A stretch of DNA of 64,000 nucleotides from Gaiellasilicea sp963745775 (GTDB lineage Bacteria > Actinomycetota > Thermoleophilia > Gaiellales > Gaiellaceae): contig CAVUYY010000009.1 in assembly GCA_963745775.1 (NCBI GenBank), positions 186,001 to 250,000 of the forward strand. The letters run 5' to 3'. A model generated the notes under the pieces. That model was not told where the DNA came from, did no database searches, and saw only the letters and a list, made by a program, of their open reading frames with translations. This document shows, in pieces, positions 9,637 through 18,512 of the stretch. Each line of letters opens with the position of its first letter. Position 1 is the first letter of the stretch. A program made the position numbers and the translations under genes.

Positions 9637-10902
9637 TCAACTCTGCGTCAGGAGCCGCCGGACGAGGTGAAGAGCGGCGACAGCGGAGCGCCGGCGGATC
9701 GAGTCGCGGTCGCCCGGAAAGCTGAACGAGGAGCCCTTGCCGCCCTCCGGCGAGACGGCGTGGAAGTAGACGAGCCCGACCGGCTTCTCCTCGGTGCCGC
9801 CGCCGGGGCCGGCGATCCCCGTCACCGCCACCGAGACGTCGACTCCCAGCCGTTCGCGGGCCCCGTGCGCCATCGCCTCGGCGACCTCTGCCGAAACCGC
9901 GCCGTGCTCGGCTATCAACTCGGCCGACACCCCGAGCTCCCGCTCCTTGAGCTCGTTGGAGTAGGCGACGATCCCGCCCAGCGTCGTCGCGCTGAAGCCG
10001 GGAATCGCGGTCAGCCGCGCCACGATCAGGCCGCCGGTGCAGGATTCGGCCGTGGCGAGTGTGAGACCGCGGTCGCGGCAGAGCTGGAGGACGACCTCCT
10101 CGACCGTCTGCCCGTCGTCGGAGTAGAGGTAGCGCCCGAGCCGCTCGCCGAGCGTCGAGGTCAGCCGCTCGGCGCGCTCGTGGGCTCCGGGCTCGGCCAG
10201 GATCTCGACGACGACCTCGAAGTCGCGCGCGCAGATCGTCGCCTCCACCCCGTCGCCGTCGCCTCCCGCCTCGGCGAATGCCTGCGCTACCGTCGACTCG
10301 CCTGCTCCGAAGAGCCGCAGTGTCCGTCGCAGCGGAGGCTCGCCGCCGTCGAGGACGCGCCGGACGAGAACCGTCGCGAGCGCGTTCGGCCAGAGCCGCT
10401 GAAGCTCCGAGGGCGGCCCCGGGAGGACGACGACCGGCGTCTCCCCCACCTCGACGACGAGCCCCGGTGCGGTTCCGGCGAGCCCGAGCGAGATCGCACC
10501 CACCGGCACGGTCGCCTGCTTGCGAACGCCGGCCGAGAAGTCGGTGTAGGCGCGGCGCATCCGCTCGGCGACCGCTCGGGAGACGGACTCGATCTCGGCT
10601 TCGAGCTCGGGTCGCACCTCGAGCTCGAGGCCGGCGACGCGCGCCACGACCTCCACCGTGCGGTCGTCGTGCGTCGGGCCGAGCCCGCCCGAGACGGCGA
10701 CGAGCGCCGCGTCGGCAACAGCCTCTCGGACGGCCGACTCGAGCTCGCCCGGGTCGTCGCCGACGATGTTGATCCTGGCCGGCTCCAGCCCGAGCGCAAG
10801 CAGCGACCGAGCGAGGAACGGGCCGTTCAGGTCGGTTCGCTCGCCGCGCACGAGCTCGCTCCCCGTCACGACGACGACCGCGCGGGGGCGCCGGCGGCTC
10901 AC
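9637..10902 (-). CDS. cinA: CinA: nicotinamide-nucleotide amidase / competence-damage protein
   Basis: Two-domain protein. The N-terminal MoCF-like (COG1058) domain has VVVVTGSELVRGERTDLN and SGGLGPTHDDRTVEVVA. The C-terminal PncC-type amidase domain has TLATAESCTGGLIVARLT, IVAYSNELKERELGV and VAVTGIAGPGGGTEEKPVGLVY. GTG 10902 is preferred as start: it gives VSRRRPRAVVVVTGSE and leaves a 10-bp gap after the upstream stop. The longer frame from 10959 would overlap the upstream gene by 47 bp and adds a low-complexity Ser/Pro leader. Gene order rodZ-like, cinA, recA is common; pgsA, often between them, is absent. Confidence 0.93.
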   Translation of the reverse strand: MSRRRPRAVVVVTGSELVRGERTDLNGPFLARSLLALGLEPARINIVGDDPGELESAVREAVADAALVAVSGGLGPTHDDRTVEVVARVAGLELEVRPELEAEIESVSRAVAERMRRAYTDFSAGVRKQATVPVGAISLGLAGTAPGLVVEVGETPVVVLPGPPSELQRLWPNALATVLVRRVLDGGEPPLRRTLRLFGAGESTVAQAFAEAGGDGDGVEATICARDFEVVVEILAEPGAHERAERLTSTLGERLGRYLYSDDGQTVEEVVLQLCRDRGLTLATAESCTGGLIVARLTAIPGFSATTLGGIVAYSNELKERELGVSAELIAEHGAVSAEVAEAMAHGARERLGVDVSVAVTGIAGPGGGTEEKPVGLVYFHAVSPEGGKGSSFSFPGDRDSIRRRSAVAALHLVRRLLTQS

Positions 10903-10912
10903 TCGGGCCGAG

Positions 10913-11653
10913 CTAATCGGGATCGGCGACGAAGATGCGCTTGGCGGTGACGAAGACACCGCGGGTCTTCGCCGCAGCCGGGAGCTTGACGCGATTCCCG
11001 TTCCGCTTGACGACGACGTTGCCGGGCGAGCGCACCTGGATCCAGAGGAGCTTGCCGACGAACCGCTGCTTCTGGCCCTGCTCGACGGTGCCGCTGTATT
11101 CGACCTTCCCGATCGCGCTGCTCCGCCGGGCGACGACGAATGAATCTCCCCTGGTCGCGATCACCTCGAGCCGGGCAGTGCCTTCGGGCTGCGACGTTGG
11201 AGCCGGAGCCGGTGTCGAGCGCTCGGTGGTCGCCGCGGGCTGCAGGCCGCGGACCTTCTGAGGCTCCGCACCTCCGAAGCGCCAGGCGGCGATCACGAGC
11301 GCGGTCAGGATCCCGATCGAGACGAGCGCGAGCAGGACCACGTTCGACTCGCGGCGCTCGTTCCGGCGGCGCCGAGCGGCCGGCACGCGGCGGGTGCGGA
11401 GCGGCAGGTCCTCGTCGCCGACGACGAAGCGCGAGTTGTACTCGTCCACGTAGAGCTGGCCGTCGAGCCCGAGATACTCGGCGTACGAGCGCAGGAAGCC
11501 CTTGACGTAGGTGTGCGAGGGAAGCACCTCGAACCGCTCCTCCTCGAGGGCGCGCAGGTACTTGGAGCGAATCTTCGTCCCGTGCTCGGCCTCCGGAAAC
11601 TCGAGTTGCTGGCGAAGGCGAGCCTCACGGAGGCTGTTTCCGATCTCGAACAC
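10913..11653 (-). CDS. RodZ-like protein: HTH_25, one TM helix, extracytoplasmic domain
   Basis: 246 aa. N-terminal HTH of the RodZ type (IGNSLREARLRQQLEF, then IRSKYLRALEEERFEVLP and YVKGFLRSYAEYLGLD). A basic patch (RRRRNERR) and one membrane helix follow (VVLLALVSIGILTALVIAAW, ~residues 105-125). Next come a Pro/Thr linker and a beta-rich C-terminal domain of the DUF4115 kind (VEYSGTVEQGQKQRFVG...WIQVRSPGNVVVKRNG). RodZ links MreB to the wall machinery in rods; in this lineage the role is only inferred. Starts at GTG 11653. Confidence 0.82.
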   Translation of the reverse strand: MFEIGNSLREARLRQQLEFPEAEHGTKIRSKYLRALEEERFEVLPSHTYVKGFLRSYAEYLGLDGQLYVDEYNSRFVVGDEDLPLRTRRVPAARRRRNERRESNVVLLALVSIGILTALVIAAWRFGGAEPQKVRGLQPAATTERSTPAPAPTSQPEGTARLEVIATRGDSFVVARRSSAIGKVEYSGTVEQGQKQRFVGKLLWIQVRSPGNVVVKRNGNRVKLPAAAKTRGVFVTAKRIFVADPD

Positions 11654-11685
11654 GCAGGGATGGTACCCGGGGCTGCGACGCCTTC

Positions 11686-12042
11686 CTAATCGACCGCCGA
11701 CAGGATCAGAAAGACGCCGATCGCCATCGCGCCGGTGATCCCGATGAGGAGCCCGGTGACACCGAGGAACCGGCCGACGCGAGCTGTGCGCGACGGCCGT
11801 GCTCCAGCGAGCGACCGCTGACCTCGCGACCGGGCGCGGCGGGCCAGCACGATCGCGACGATCCCCAGCAGGATCGCCGCCGGAATCGCCGCCGCCGAGT
11901 CGATCAGCTCGTACGCCTCGGACCAGCGGGTCGCGACGATCGCTGCCGGCAGGGCGGCCAGCGAGAGCAGGCCGACGAGGACGGCGAGCCAGGCGCTGCC
12001 GGGCCGCGGAGCCCCGTTACTGCTTCTGGTAGGGACGACCAA
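11686..12042 (-). CDS. Small integral membrane protein of unknown function
   Basis: 118 aa with three predicted membrane segments: AWLAVLVGLLSLAALPAAIVA (~18-38), IPAAILLGIVAIVLA (~53-67) and FLGVTGLLIGITGAMAIGVFLIL (~92-114). The arrangement resembles DUF4190-type proteins, but no motif settles this. The reading frame starts at TTG 12042, inside the last 26 bp of the upstream permease gene, suggesting co-transcription. No ATG or GTG is available before the first helix, so either TTG is used or a small indel hides the true start. Confidence 0.55.
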   Translation of the reverse strand: MVVPTRSSNGAPRPGSAWLAVLVGLLSLAALPAAIVATRWSEAYELIDSAAAIPAAILLGIVAIVLARRARSRGQRSLAGARPSRTARVGRFLGVTGLLIGITGAMAIGVFLILSAVD

Positions 12043-13171
12043 CCGCGGCGGGCGGGATCGAGCGGCCGATCACGCCGGCGACCGCAATCAGCGTCAGCAC
12101 GTACGGAAGCGCCTGGAAGAGCACCGCCGCCGACTCCGAGTACGCCGGCAGGCGCTGGGCAAGCGCACTCGAGAAGCCGAAGAGAAGCGCGAACGCGGCG
12201 GCCTGGAACGGTCGCCAGTTGCCGCAGATCACGACGGCGAGCGCGATGAATCCCCGTCCGGCGGTCATGTTCTGGTTGAAGGAGTTGACGAAGCCGATCG
12301 AGAGGTACGCGCCTCCGAGCGCGGCGAGCGCGCCCGAGAGCACGACCGCCGCGTAGCGCATCCGGTAGACCGAGATCCCGACCGTGTCGGCCGCGCGCGG
12401 ATGCTCGCCGACAGCTCGAAGGCGCAAGCCGATCGGGGTCTTGAAGAGCACGAGCCACGAGAGGACGACGGTTGCGAGCGCGAGCCAGATCATCAGGTTG
12501 AGCTGGCCGAGGATCGGGCCGACGAAGTACCAGTCCTCGAGGAACGAGAGGTGGACGTCGGGGATCTCCGGGATGTCCGGGGGTGTCCCTTCGCCGCCGT
12601 AGATGTCGATGAACAGGTAGCCCGTCACGCCGAGCGCCAGGAAGTTGATCGCGAATCCGCCGACGATCTGGTCCGCGCGCAGGTGGATCGCGAAGAACGC
12701 GTGCACGAGCGCGAAGAGGGCGCCGGAGAGCGCGGCGACCCCGAGCCCGAGCTGCCACGACTCGAGCTTGTCGGCGGCGAGGATCCCGAAGAAGGCGCCG
12801 GAGAGCATCATTCCCTCGAGCCCGATGTTCGTGACCCCGCTGCGCTCCGAGAAGATCCCGCCCATCGCCGCGAACGCGAGCGGGGTCGCGTAGCGGAGCA
12901 TGGCGGCGAAGAGCGCCGACCAGACGACGACCTGGTCGAGATGGGCGACGCTCGACCGGGTCGCGAGATAGCCGAACCCGATGCCCGCCGCCCCGGCGAC
13001 GATGGCGCCCCAGCCCAGACGCTTGGCGTCGCGCGCGACGGCGTAGCAGCCGAGCCCGATCGCCACGAGCCCGAGCAGGACCGAGAAGATCGGCGTGCGG
13101 ACGTGCAACGGCGGCAGCGTCAGCCAGAACGCCGCGAGACCGGCGAGGATGCCGAGCGACGGCGACTGCAC
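12017..13171 (-). CDS. ABC transporter permease, nucleoside/BMP type (second permease)
   Basis: 384 aa, about ten hydrophobic segments. The signature of this permease family is clear: TPLAFAAMGGIFSERSGVTNIGLEGMMLSGAFFG, LRADQIVGGFAINFLALGVTGYLF and GLRLRAVGEHPRAADTVGISV, each given here in parts. Acts with the adjacent permease, ATPase and BMP proteins in uptake of nucleosides or related solutes (family knowledge, e.g. NupQ/YufQ types). GTG 13171 begins the open frame. A possible longer start, ATG 13211 overlapping the first permease stop (MIERLLARLPRGA), is one base out of frame, so an indel between them is possible. Confidence 0.88.
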   Translation of the reverse strand: MQSPSLGILAGLAAFWLTLPPLHVRTPIFSVLLGLVAIGLGCYAVARDAKRLGWGAIVAGAAGIGFGYLATRSSVAHLDQVVVWSALFAAMLRYATPLAFAAMGGIFSERSGVTNIGLEGMMLSGAFFGILAADKLESWQLGLGVAALSGALFALVHAFFAIHLRADQIVGGFAINFLALGVTGYLFIDIYGGEGTPPDIPEIPDVHLSFLEDWYFVGPILGQLNLMIWLALATVVLSWLVLFKTPIGLRLRAVGEHPRAADTVGISVYRMRYAAVVLSGALAALGGAYLSIGFVNSFNQNMTAGRGFIALAVVICGNWRPFQAAAFALLFGFSSALAQRLPAYSESAAVLFQALPYVLTLIAVAGVIGRSIPPAAVGRPYQKQ

Positions 13172-13207
13172 GCGCTCCGCGCGGCAGGCGCGCGAGCAGG
13201 CGCTCGA

Positions 13208-14563
13208 TCATTCCTGCACCCTCGCGTGTCGTTGCCGCGCCCGTCGGCGGGTTCCGAGCAGGTAGAGGATGAGGACGTCGGCGCCGACGAAGAGCACGAC
13301 GAGACCCTGGATCATGGTGGTCAGGTTCGAGGCGAGCTCCGGCCGGAAGATCTCTGGATCGAGGTTGCGGGTCGAGGTCCCGACGGTCAGGGCCGCAAAG
13401 AGCAGGGCGGACAGGCTGACGCCGACCGCCGTGTTCCGCCCGAGCAGGGCAACCGCGATCCCGGTGAAGCCGACCGTGGAGGTGAGGATGTCGTTCGTGT
13501 TCAGGCGGAACTGCCAGCCGAGGATGTCGAGTGCCCCGGCGAGCCCGGCGAAGGTGCCGGAGATCCCCATCGCGAGCACGTAGTTCCGCGAGACCGAGAT
13601 CCCGCCGTAGCGTGCGGCCTCCGGGTTGAACCCGACGGCCCGCACCTCGTAGCCGAGCGTCGTCCGGTTCAGCGTGATCCAGTAGACGACGAGCGCCGCG
13701 AGCGCGACGAAGAAGCCGACGTGGAGGCCCTGGAGCAGCGGATCGCCCCAGAAGACGTTCAGCTTCGCCTCGTCGAGGACGTCGTTGGAGACGGGCACGG
13801 ATTCGCCGCCCGGGTTGTCGTTCTGGAGCGGGCCGCCGAGCCCGAAGAAGAAGACGCCCGACCCAGAGCGCGATGTAGTTGAGCATGATCGTCGAGATCA
13901 CCTCGTGTGCTCCGACCGTCGCCTTCAGGAGCCCGGCGATCCCGGCCCAGGCTGCGCCGACGAGGGCGCCCGCGACGACCGCGAGCAGGATGTGCAGGAG
14001 CCCGGGGAGGCTCGGCAACTCCGAGCCAACCCAGACGGCCATGATCGAGCCGACGAGGTACTGGCCCTGGCCGCCGATGTTGAACATCCCGCAGCGGAAG
14101 GCGAACGCGACCGCGAGCCCGGTGAGGACGAGCGGCACGTAGGCGATCAGCGTCTGCTGGAGGTTCAGCGCCGCGAAGGAGTCGAACGACGTGTCCCACG
14201 GGAACCAGACGCGCGATTCGGTGAACGGGATCCCGATCTCGTACGAGCCCACCTCGAGGAACCAGTTGAGGCCCGGAGCCCTCGAAGATCGCCTTGTAGG
14301 TCGTGAGCGGGTTCTTCCCGGTCGTCACGAGCACGACGAGGCCGCCGATGAAGAACGCGAGGAGCGTCGTCAGCAACGGCACCGCGATCCCGCCTGCCTT
14401 CTGGCTGCATCGCGAGCCGGGTGGCGACGCTCGGGGCGTAGTCGCCGCCCTGGCGCGGGTTCTCGACCTTGCCGCCGCCCTCCGGAGGAGTCGCGCTCGG
14501 GCCCTCGGTCACGAGCCAACCTTCGGTTGGACGGTCACGAGCCGACCTCCGTTGATCCCTCAC
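13208..14563 (-). CDS. ABC transporter permease, nucleoside/BMP type (first permease; three frame breaks)
   Basis: Pieces in three frames join into one permease. The start is GTG 14563 (VRDQRRSARDRPTEGWL), overlapping the ATPase stop as GTGA. Then come PLLTTLLAFFIGGLVVLVTTGKNP, SYEIGIPFTESRVWFPWDTS with CGMFNIGGQGQYLVG (the hallmark motif), and LNVFWGDPLLQGLHVGFF through GYEVRAVGFNPEAARYGGIS and NTAVGVSLSALLFA. Frame changes lie near 14400, 14290 and 13860. The cytoplasmic N-terminal tail is long (~55 residues) and unusual for the family. Partner of the second permease in the same importer. Confidence 0.82.
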
Positions 14564-16125
14564 GCCGCCTCTTTCCGGCCGCCGCCGGTCATCGCGACGC
14601 CGAGCTCCTCTTCGGAGACGCCCGGGGCGAACTCGCCCACGATCTCACCCTCGTAGATGACGAGGATCCGGTCGGAGAGCGAGAGGATCTCGTCCAGCTC
14701 GAGCGAGACGAGGAGGACGGCGCGACCCGCGTCGCGCTCCTCGACGAGGCGGCGATGGACGAACTCGATCGCGCCGACGTCCAGGCCGCGCGTCGGCTGC
14801 GCCGCGATCAAGACGCTCGGATTCCGGTCGATCTCGCGCGCCAGCACCACCTTCTGCTGGTTCCCGCCCGAGAGCCCGGCCGCCCGCGTCTGCGGGCCGC
14901 CGCCGCGGACGTCGAACTGCTGGAGCAGCCTCTGCGCCCGTGCCACGAGCCGCTTCGGGAAGAGCCAGCCGAGCCGCGAAGCCGGCGGCGAGTCGTAGTC
15001 GTGGAGCGCGAGATTCTCGGCCAGCGAGAAGTCGAGCACGAGCCCCCGGCGCTGCCGGTCTTCCGGGATGTGCCCGAGCCCCGCATCGAGGCAGTGCTTG
15101 GCGCTCTTGTTCGTGATGTCCTCGCCGCCGACGAGGACCCGACCGGAATCCGTGCGCTGAAGGCCCGCGATCGCGTCGATCAGCTCCGTCTGGCCGTTGC
15201 CGTCCACCCCGGCGAGCCCGACGATCTCGCCGCCTCGGACCTCGAGCGAGAGTCCCCGCACCTTCTCGATCCCGCGGTCGTCGGTCACATGCAGGTCGTG
15301 GATCTCGAGCAGCGGCGCGGCCGGCGTCGACGCGCTCTTCTCCACGCGCAGCAGCACCTCGCGGCCGACCATCAGCCGCGCGAGGCTCTCCTCGGTCGCA
15401 CCCGCAGCCGGCAGCGTCTCGATCTTCTTGCCGCGGCGCAGGACGGTGATCCGGTCGGCGATCTCGGTCACCTCGTTCAGCTTGTGGCTGATGAAGATGA
15501 CCGACATGCCCTCGCGCGTCAGCGTCCCGAGGATCTCGAACAGCTCCTGCGCCTCCTGCGGCGTGAGCACCGCAGTCGGCTCGTCGAGGATGAGGATGTC
15601 GGCGTTCCGGTAGAGCGCCTTCAGGATCTCGACCCGCTGCTGCTGGCCGACCGTGATGTCCTCGACGCGCGCGGTCGGGTCGATCCTGAACTTGAACGCG
15701 TCGGAGAGATCGCGCACCCGCTGTGCGGCCGCGTCGTAGTCGAGGAACACCTTCTCGCGCGTCGGCTCGTTCGCGAGGACGATGTTCTCCGCCACCGTCA
15801 TCACCGGGATCAGCATGAAGTGCTGGTGCACCATCCCGATCCCGGCCTCGATGGCGTCGCTGGGCGAGCTCATCCGCGTCGGCGTGCCCTTGATCCGAAT
15901 CTCTCCCTCCTCGGGCGTGTAGAGCCCGTAGAGGACGTTCATCAGCGTCGACTTGCCCGCCCCGTTCTCGCCGAGGAGCGCGTGAACCTCGCCCCGCCTG
16001 AGGTCGAGGCTGACGTCGTCGTTGGCAACGATGCCCGGGAAGCGCTTCGTGATCCCGCGAAGCTCGAGAACAACTGACCGCTCGTCGTCCACCGAGCGAT
16101 CGTAACCCTCTCGCGCGGCGAGCAT
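14560..16125 (-). CDS. ABC transporter ATP-binding protein, nucleoside/BMP type, duplicated ABC domain
   Basis: 521 aa with two ABC domains. Domain 1: Walker A GENGAGKST, signature EDITVGQQQRVEILKAL, Walker B DILILDEPTAVL and switch His in FISHKL. Domain 2: degenerate Walker A GVDGNGQTEL, signature LSGGNQQKVVLAREI, and a weakened Walker B SVLIAAQPTRGLD. Such asymmetry is normal for the ribose/nucleoside (RbsA, NupO/YufO) class. An N-terminal stretch before LRGITKRFPG is poorly conserved and the true start may be a little later. Lies between the first permease and the BMP genes. Confidence 0.93.
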   Translation of the reverse strand: MLAAREGYDRSVDDERSVVLELRGITKRFPGIVANDDVSLDLRRGEVHALLGENGAGKSTLMNVLYGLYTPEEGEIRIKGTPTRMSSPSDAIEAGIGMVHQHFMLIPVMTVAENIVLANEPTREKVFLDYDAAAQRVRDLSDAFKFRIDPTARVEDITVGQQQRVEILKALYRNADILILDEPTAVLTPQEAQELFEILGTLTREGMSVIFISHKLNEVTEIADRITVLRRGKKIETLPAAGATEESLARLMVGREVLLRVEKSASTPAAPLLEIHDLHVTDDRGIEKVRGLSLEVRGGEIVGLAGVDGNGQTELIDAIAGLQRTDSGRVLVGGEDITNKSAKHCLDAGLGHIPEDRQRRGLVLDFSLAENLALHDYDSPPASRLGWLFPKRLVARAQRLLQQFDVRGGGPQTRAAGLSGGNQQKVVLAREIDRNPSVLIAAQPTRGLDVGAIEFVHRRLVEERDAGRAVLLVSLELDEILSLSDRILVIYEGEIVGEFAPGVSEEELGVAMTGGGRKEAA

Positions 16126-16152
16126 CCGCAGGAGCGGACGCTGCGAGACGAG

Positions 16153-17239
16153 CTACGAGCCGCCGACGGTCTCGGGAATGCCCGTGAGCTCGCCGGCGGC
16201 GATCTGCTCCTGGACGCGCTTCACCTTCGTCACGACCTCCGCGGGGACGCTGGCCGCGATCTCGCCGAGACCGACCCCGCCCGAGGCGACGTCGAAGACG
16301 GAGTCCTCGCCGCCCGCGAAGCTCTCGTCCTGCACCGCCTGGACCGTCTGAAAGACGGCGACGTCGACCTTCTTGAGCGCGCTCGTGACCACGTGGTCGC
16401 CGAGGTAGCCCTGGTCGGCGTCGACGCCGATCCCGCTCACGTTCTTCTCCTTGGCGGCGTTCAGCGCTCCGAGGCCGCACTGGCCGGCGACCTGGAAGAC
16501 GACCGAGGAGCCGCGGGCGATCTGGTTGAGCGCGATCTCCTTGCACTTCGCCTGGTCGACGAAGTCCTGCGAGTAGCCGTTCAGCGTCTTGACGCGAGCG
16601 TTGGCCTTCTTGGCTCCAGCCTGGAAGCCCGCGATGTAGCGATCCACCGGCGGGATCTTCTGGCCGCCGACCGAGCTGATCGTCTGATTCGCCCCGGCGG
16701 ACTCGGCAGCCAGCAGCCCGGCGAGATAGCCGACCAGGTAGCCCGCCTCCTGCTCCTTGAAGAGGAGCCCGCGCACGTTCGCGGGCTTCGACTCCATCGC
16801 CGCCTGCGAGAAGTCGATGATCGCGAAGTTGATCTCGGGGAACTGCTCGGCGACCGTCTCCACCGACTCCGCCATCAGGAAGCCGACACCGACGATCAGG
16901 TCGTAGTCCTGCTTCGCGAGCGACGAGAGGTTCGGCACGTAGTCGGAGTTGGCGCGCGAGACGAGCACGCGTCCCTCGACGCCGAGCTGCTCCTTCGGCG
17001 CGCTCGAGCCCCTGGTTCGCAAGGAAGTTGAAGGAGCGGTCGTCGAGTCCGCCGATGTCAGTGACGAGCCCGACCTTGATCGACGGACCGGCCGGAGCGC
17101 TCGTCTCGGTCGGTGTCGGCGCCGCGGTGGTGTCGCTCGCGTCGCCGCCGTCGTCGTCGCTGCCGCAGCCTGCGAGCAGCGCGAGCGCCGCGACCAGCGC
17201 GGCGAGCAGCGAGAGCCGGAGCAGGGAACGACGTGCCAT
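16153..17239 (-). CDS. BMP-family basic membrane lipoprotein (solute-binding; one frame break)
   Basis: Starts ATG 17239 with MARRSLLRLSLLAALVAALAL and a lipobox LAGC, so it should be lipid-anchored outside the membrane. The mature domain opens IKVGLVTDIGGLDDRSFNFLANQG. After a frame change near 17010 it continues KEQLGVEGRVLVSR, DLIVGVGFLMAESV, FAIIDFS, VFQVAGQCGLG, GIGVDADQGYLGDHV, the PnrA/BMP nucleoside-binding fold. It captures the ligand (probably purine nucleosides) for the adjacent ABC importer. A close paralogue lies immediately upstream. Confidence 0.88.
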
Positions 17240-17308
17240 CTCAGGAACCGTACCGGGAGGGGCGGGTTCGAAACCCACCCCTCCCGAGGCCTTACAGCTG
17301 CCTAACGA

Positions 17309-18408
17309 CTAGCCGGTGGTCGCCGGAGGCGCCTGCGCCCTCACGACGATCTTGCCGCTGACGATCTGCCTCTGGATCGCTGCGACCTGGAGCTTCAGAG
17401 CGGGCGAGACCCGGTTCGAGATCTTGCCGTAGCCGACTCCACCGCTCTTGACGTTGAAGATCACGTCGCGGTTGGTGGGCAGCTTCGCACCGAGCTTCTT
17501 CGCCGCGGCGATCGTGCCGTACACGGCGACATCGACCTTCTTCGTCGCGCTCGTCATCACGTGCTGGCCGAGGTAGCCCTGGTCGGCGTCGACGCCGATC
17601 CCGAACACGCCCCGCTCCTTCGCGGCGGAGAGCACGCCGAGGCCGCAGTTACCTGCGACCTGGAAGACGGCGCCGGCACCGTTCGCGATCATGTTCAGCG
17701 CCTGCTCCTTGCACTTCGCCTGGTCGACGAAGTCCTGCGAGTAGGCGTGCACGACCTTGACCTTCGGGTTCGCCTTCTTGGCGCCCTCGTAGTAGCCGGC
17801 GATGAAGCGGTCGACCGGCGGGATCTTGACGCCCACCGACAGCGCCGAGCATGAGGTTGCCGCCGAACGGCTTCGCCGTGATCTGCTTCGCGGCGAGATA
17901 GCCGACGAGGTAGCCGGCCTCCTGCTCGCGGAAGAGCAGGCCGCGGACGTTCGTGGGGTTGCCCTTCAGCCCCTTGGCGAGGCCGCGTGTTGTCGATGAT
18001 CGCGAACTTCGTGTTCGGGAACGCCTTCGCAACCGTCGCGAGCTGCTCGGCCATGAGGAAGCCGACGCCGATGATCAGGTTGTAGCCCTGGCGTGCCGCC
18101 GTCGACAGGTTCGGGATGTAGTCGGCGGCCTGCTTCGAGATGAAGACGCGGCCCTGGACGCCGAGCTTCTTCTTCGCGTCCTGGAGACCCTTATTGGCGA
18201 GGAAGTTGAACGAGCGGTCGTCGAGCCCGCCGACATCGGTCACGAGCGCGACCTTGACCGGGGCCTGCGTCGCTGCGGCTGTCGCCGCCGGCGAGGCAGT
18301 CGAAGCTGCCGAAGCAGCCGGGCGGGCGGAACTCGTGCCGGTGACGACGAGCGTCACGACGGCGATGAGCGCTGCCGCGATGAGCAGCATGAACTTGCGT
18401 ACCTTCAC
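17309..18408 (-). CDS. BMP-family solute-binding protein without lipobox (two frame breaks)
   Basis: Paralogue of the next gene; long stretches match residue for residue (VTDVGGLDDRSFNFLAN, IIGVGFLMAEQL, YSQDFVDQAKCKE, FGIGVDADQGYLGQHV). The N-terminus MKVRKFMLLIAAALIAVVTL is a signal or anchor helix, but no Cys follows it, so it is not a lipoprotein. Frame changes lie near 17990 and 17840. GTG 18408 is preceded by a strong AAGGAGGG ribosome site. As the first gene of the transporter run it may be the main binding protein, released or held by an uncleaved helix. Confidence 0.83.
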
Positions 18409-18453
18409 ATACCCTCCTTAGGAATCACAACCACCGCGAGACTTGGACGCCTG

Positions 18454-18459
18454 ATTACA
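18454..18459 (-). promoter_or_regulatory. Candidate -10 box of the BMP/ABC importer operon
   Basis: On the gene strand this reads TGTAAT, five of six matches to TATAAT, about 45 nt before GTG 18408. No convincing -35 box is seen; upstream is a T/C-rich tract (TCTTTCTTTCTG). The start-proximal leader carries AAGGAGGG. The leader would be only ~35 nt, too short for a known purine riboswitch. Confidence 0.4.
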
Positions 18460-18512
18460 CCGCAAGTTGGCGCAGAAAGAAAGATCCTTACGTTTGCGGC
18501 GGGCGGGCGGGC

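Noticed and set aside
9533..9640. LexA/SOS box upstream of recA
   Set aside because: No GAAC-n4-GTTC-like palindrome is present; TTGACA is seen but no good -10 at the right spacing.
14516..14530. Perfect small hairpin CCAACC-TTC-GGTTGG and a nearby direct repeat as a terminator
   Set aside because: It lies in the coding start of the first permease, has no T run and is too short; probably chance in the low-complexity N-terminal tail.
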